Positions 63,975 to 64,000 of a stretch of 64,000 nt of DNA are shown one piece after another. The notes under the pieces were generated by a model, which ran no database searches, was not told where the DNA came from, and saw only the letters and a program-made list of their open reading frames with translations. The number at the start of each line of letters is the position of its first letter. The first letter of the stretch is position 1. Source of the DNA: Planctomycetota bacterium. Its GTDB lineage: Bacteria > Planctomycetota > Phycisphaerae > Phycisphaerales > UBA1924. The position numbers and the translations under genes are program-made. The stretch covers positions 62,001 through 126,000 of the forward strand of contig JAGWZK010000003.1 of assembly GCA_018968885.1 (NCBI GenBank), read 5' to 3'.

Positions 63975-64000
63975 CAGAAGTGCGAACTACACTGTGTTGA

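Overview
The window is a chromosomal segment of a high-GC bacterium, most likely a planctomycete of the class Phycisphaerae. That rests on several signs together. Secreted proteins end in paired EF-hand-like dockerin tails (DxNxDxxxDFFDYLDFV) or in a PGAAMLGLAGLVALRRKR sorting tail. There are zinc-ribbon membrane proteins and an excisionase-like HTH protein with C-terminal membrane segments. Shine-Dalgarno sites are irregular, and many genes overlap by ATGA or GTGA. Housekeeping genes (hisS, metK, ruvA, trpC, rnpA, rpmB) are intact, so this is core chromosome, with one short accessory-looking repeat island.

Layout. 1-6.8 kb (minus): superoxide dismutase, a membrane-anchored esterase, a 57-residue membrane protein overlapping a CHASE/PAS hybrid histidine kinase, and three tandem zinc-ribbon membrane proteins. 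7.4-14.3 kb (plus): a sigma-70 family factor, a PilT-like ATPase, a GspE/PilB-like protein with a degraded ATPase core, and a CvpA-like membrane protein. 14.4-16.4 kb (minus): a secreted protein with a sorting tail and an HTH/transmembrane protein; then a metallophosphoesterase (plus). 17.5-24.5 kb (minus): trpC, a LolA-like/thioredoxin-like fusion lacking the active cysteines, an unknown exported protein, and a peptide-binding protein with one permease. 24.4-33.9 kb: CPBP protease, rsmE, a coiled membrane protein, a DUF606 transporter, an M14 peptidase, an MFS transporter, cardiolipin synthase, an MBL hydrolase and a small membrane protein.

34-41.6 kb (minus): a CapD-like nucleotide-sugar enzyme, two small proteins, tRNA-Ala(GGC), a receptor histidine kinase, and a psd-pssA-MBL hydrolase operon. 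With cls this puts the phosphatidylserine, phosphatidylethanolamine and cardiolipin steps within 6 kb. 41.6-43.5 kb (plus): ruvA and a mannose-1-phosphate guanylyltransferase. 43.5-45.1 kb: a gene-poor island of four or five different 7-8 bp tandem repeats and a 30-bp perfect palindrome around one odd ORF, then tRNA-Glu(UUC). 45.2-54.6 kb: nadD, metK, two small proteins, nuoE, hisS, a DUF695/RraB-like pair, putA and rpmB. 54.8-59.2 kb: two large secreted dockerin-tailed proteins, one interrupted by an in-frame TAG. 59.3-64 kb: a membrane protein, a TetR regulator, yidD-rnpA, and feoA-feoB.

Most notable: the single in-frame TAG that splits an otherwise continuous secreted protein; the GspE-like protein whose Walker A lysine and His box are lost while its zinc tetracysteine remains, next to an intact PilT-like ATPase; the multi-word tandem-repeat island that encodes the tail of an ORF; and the small membrane protein joined by ATGA to a sensor kinase. 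No CRISPR array, insertion sequence, prophage or rRNA was seen.
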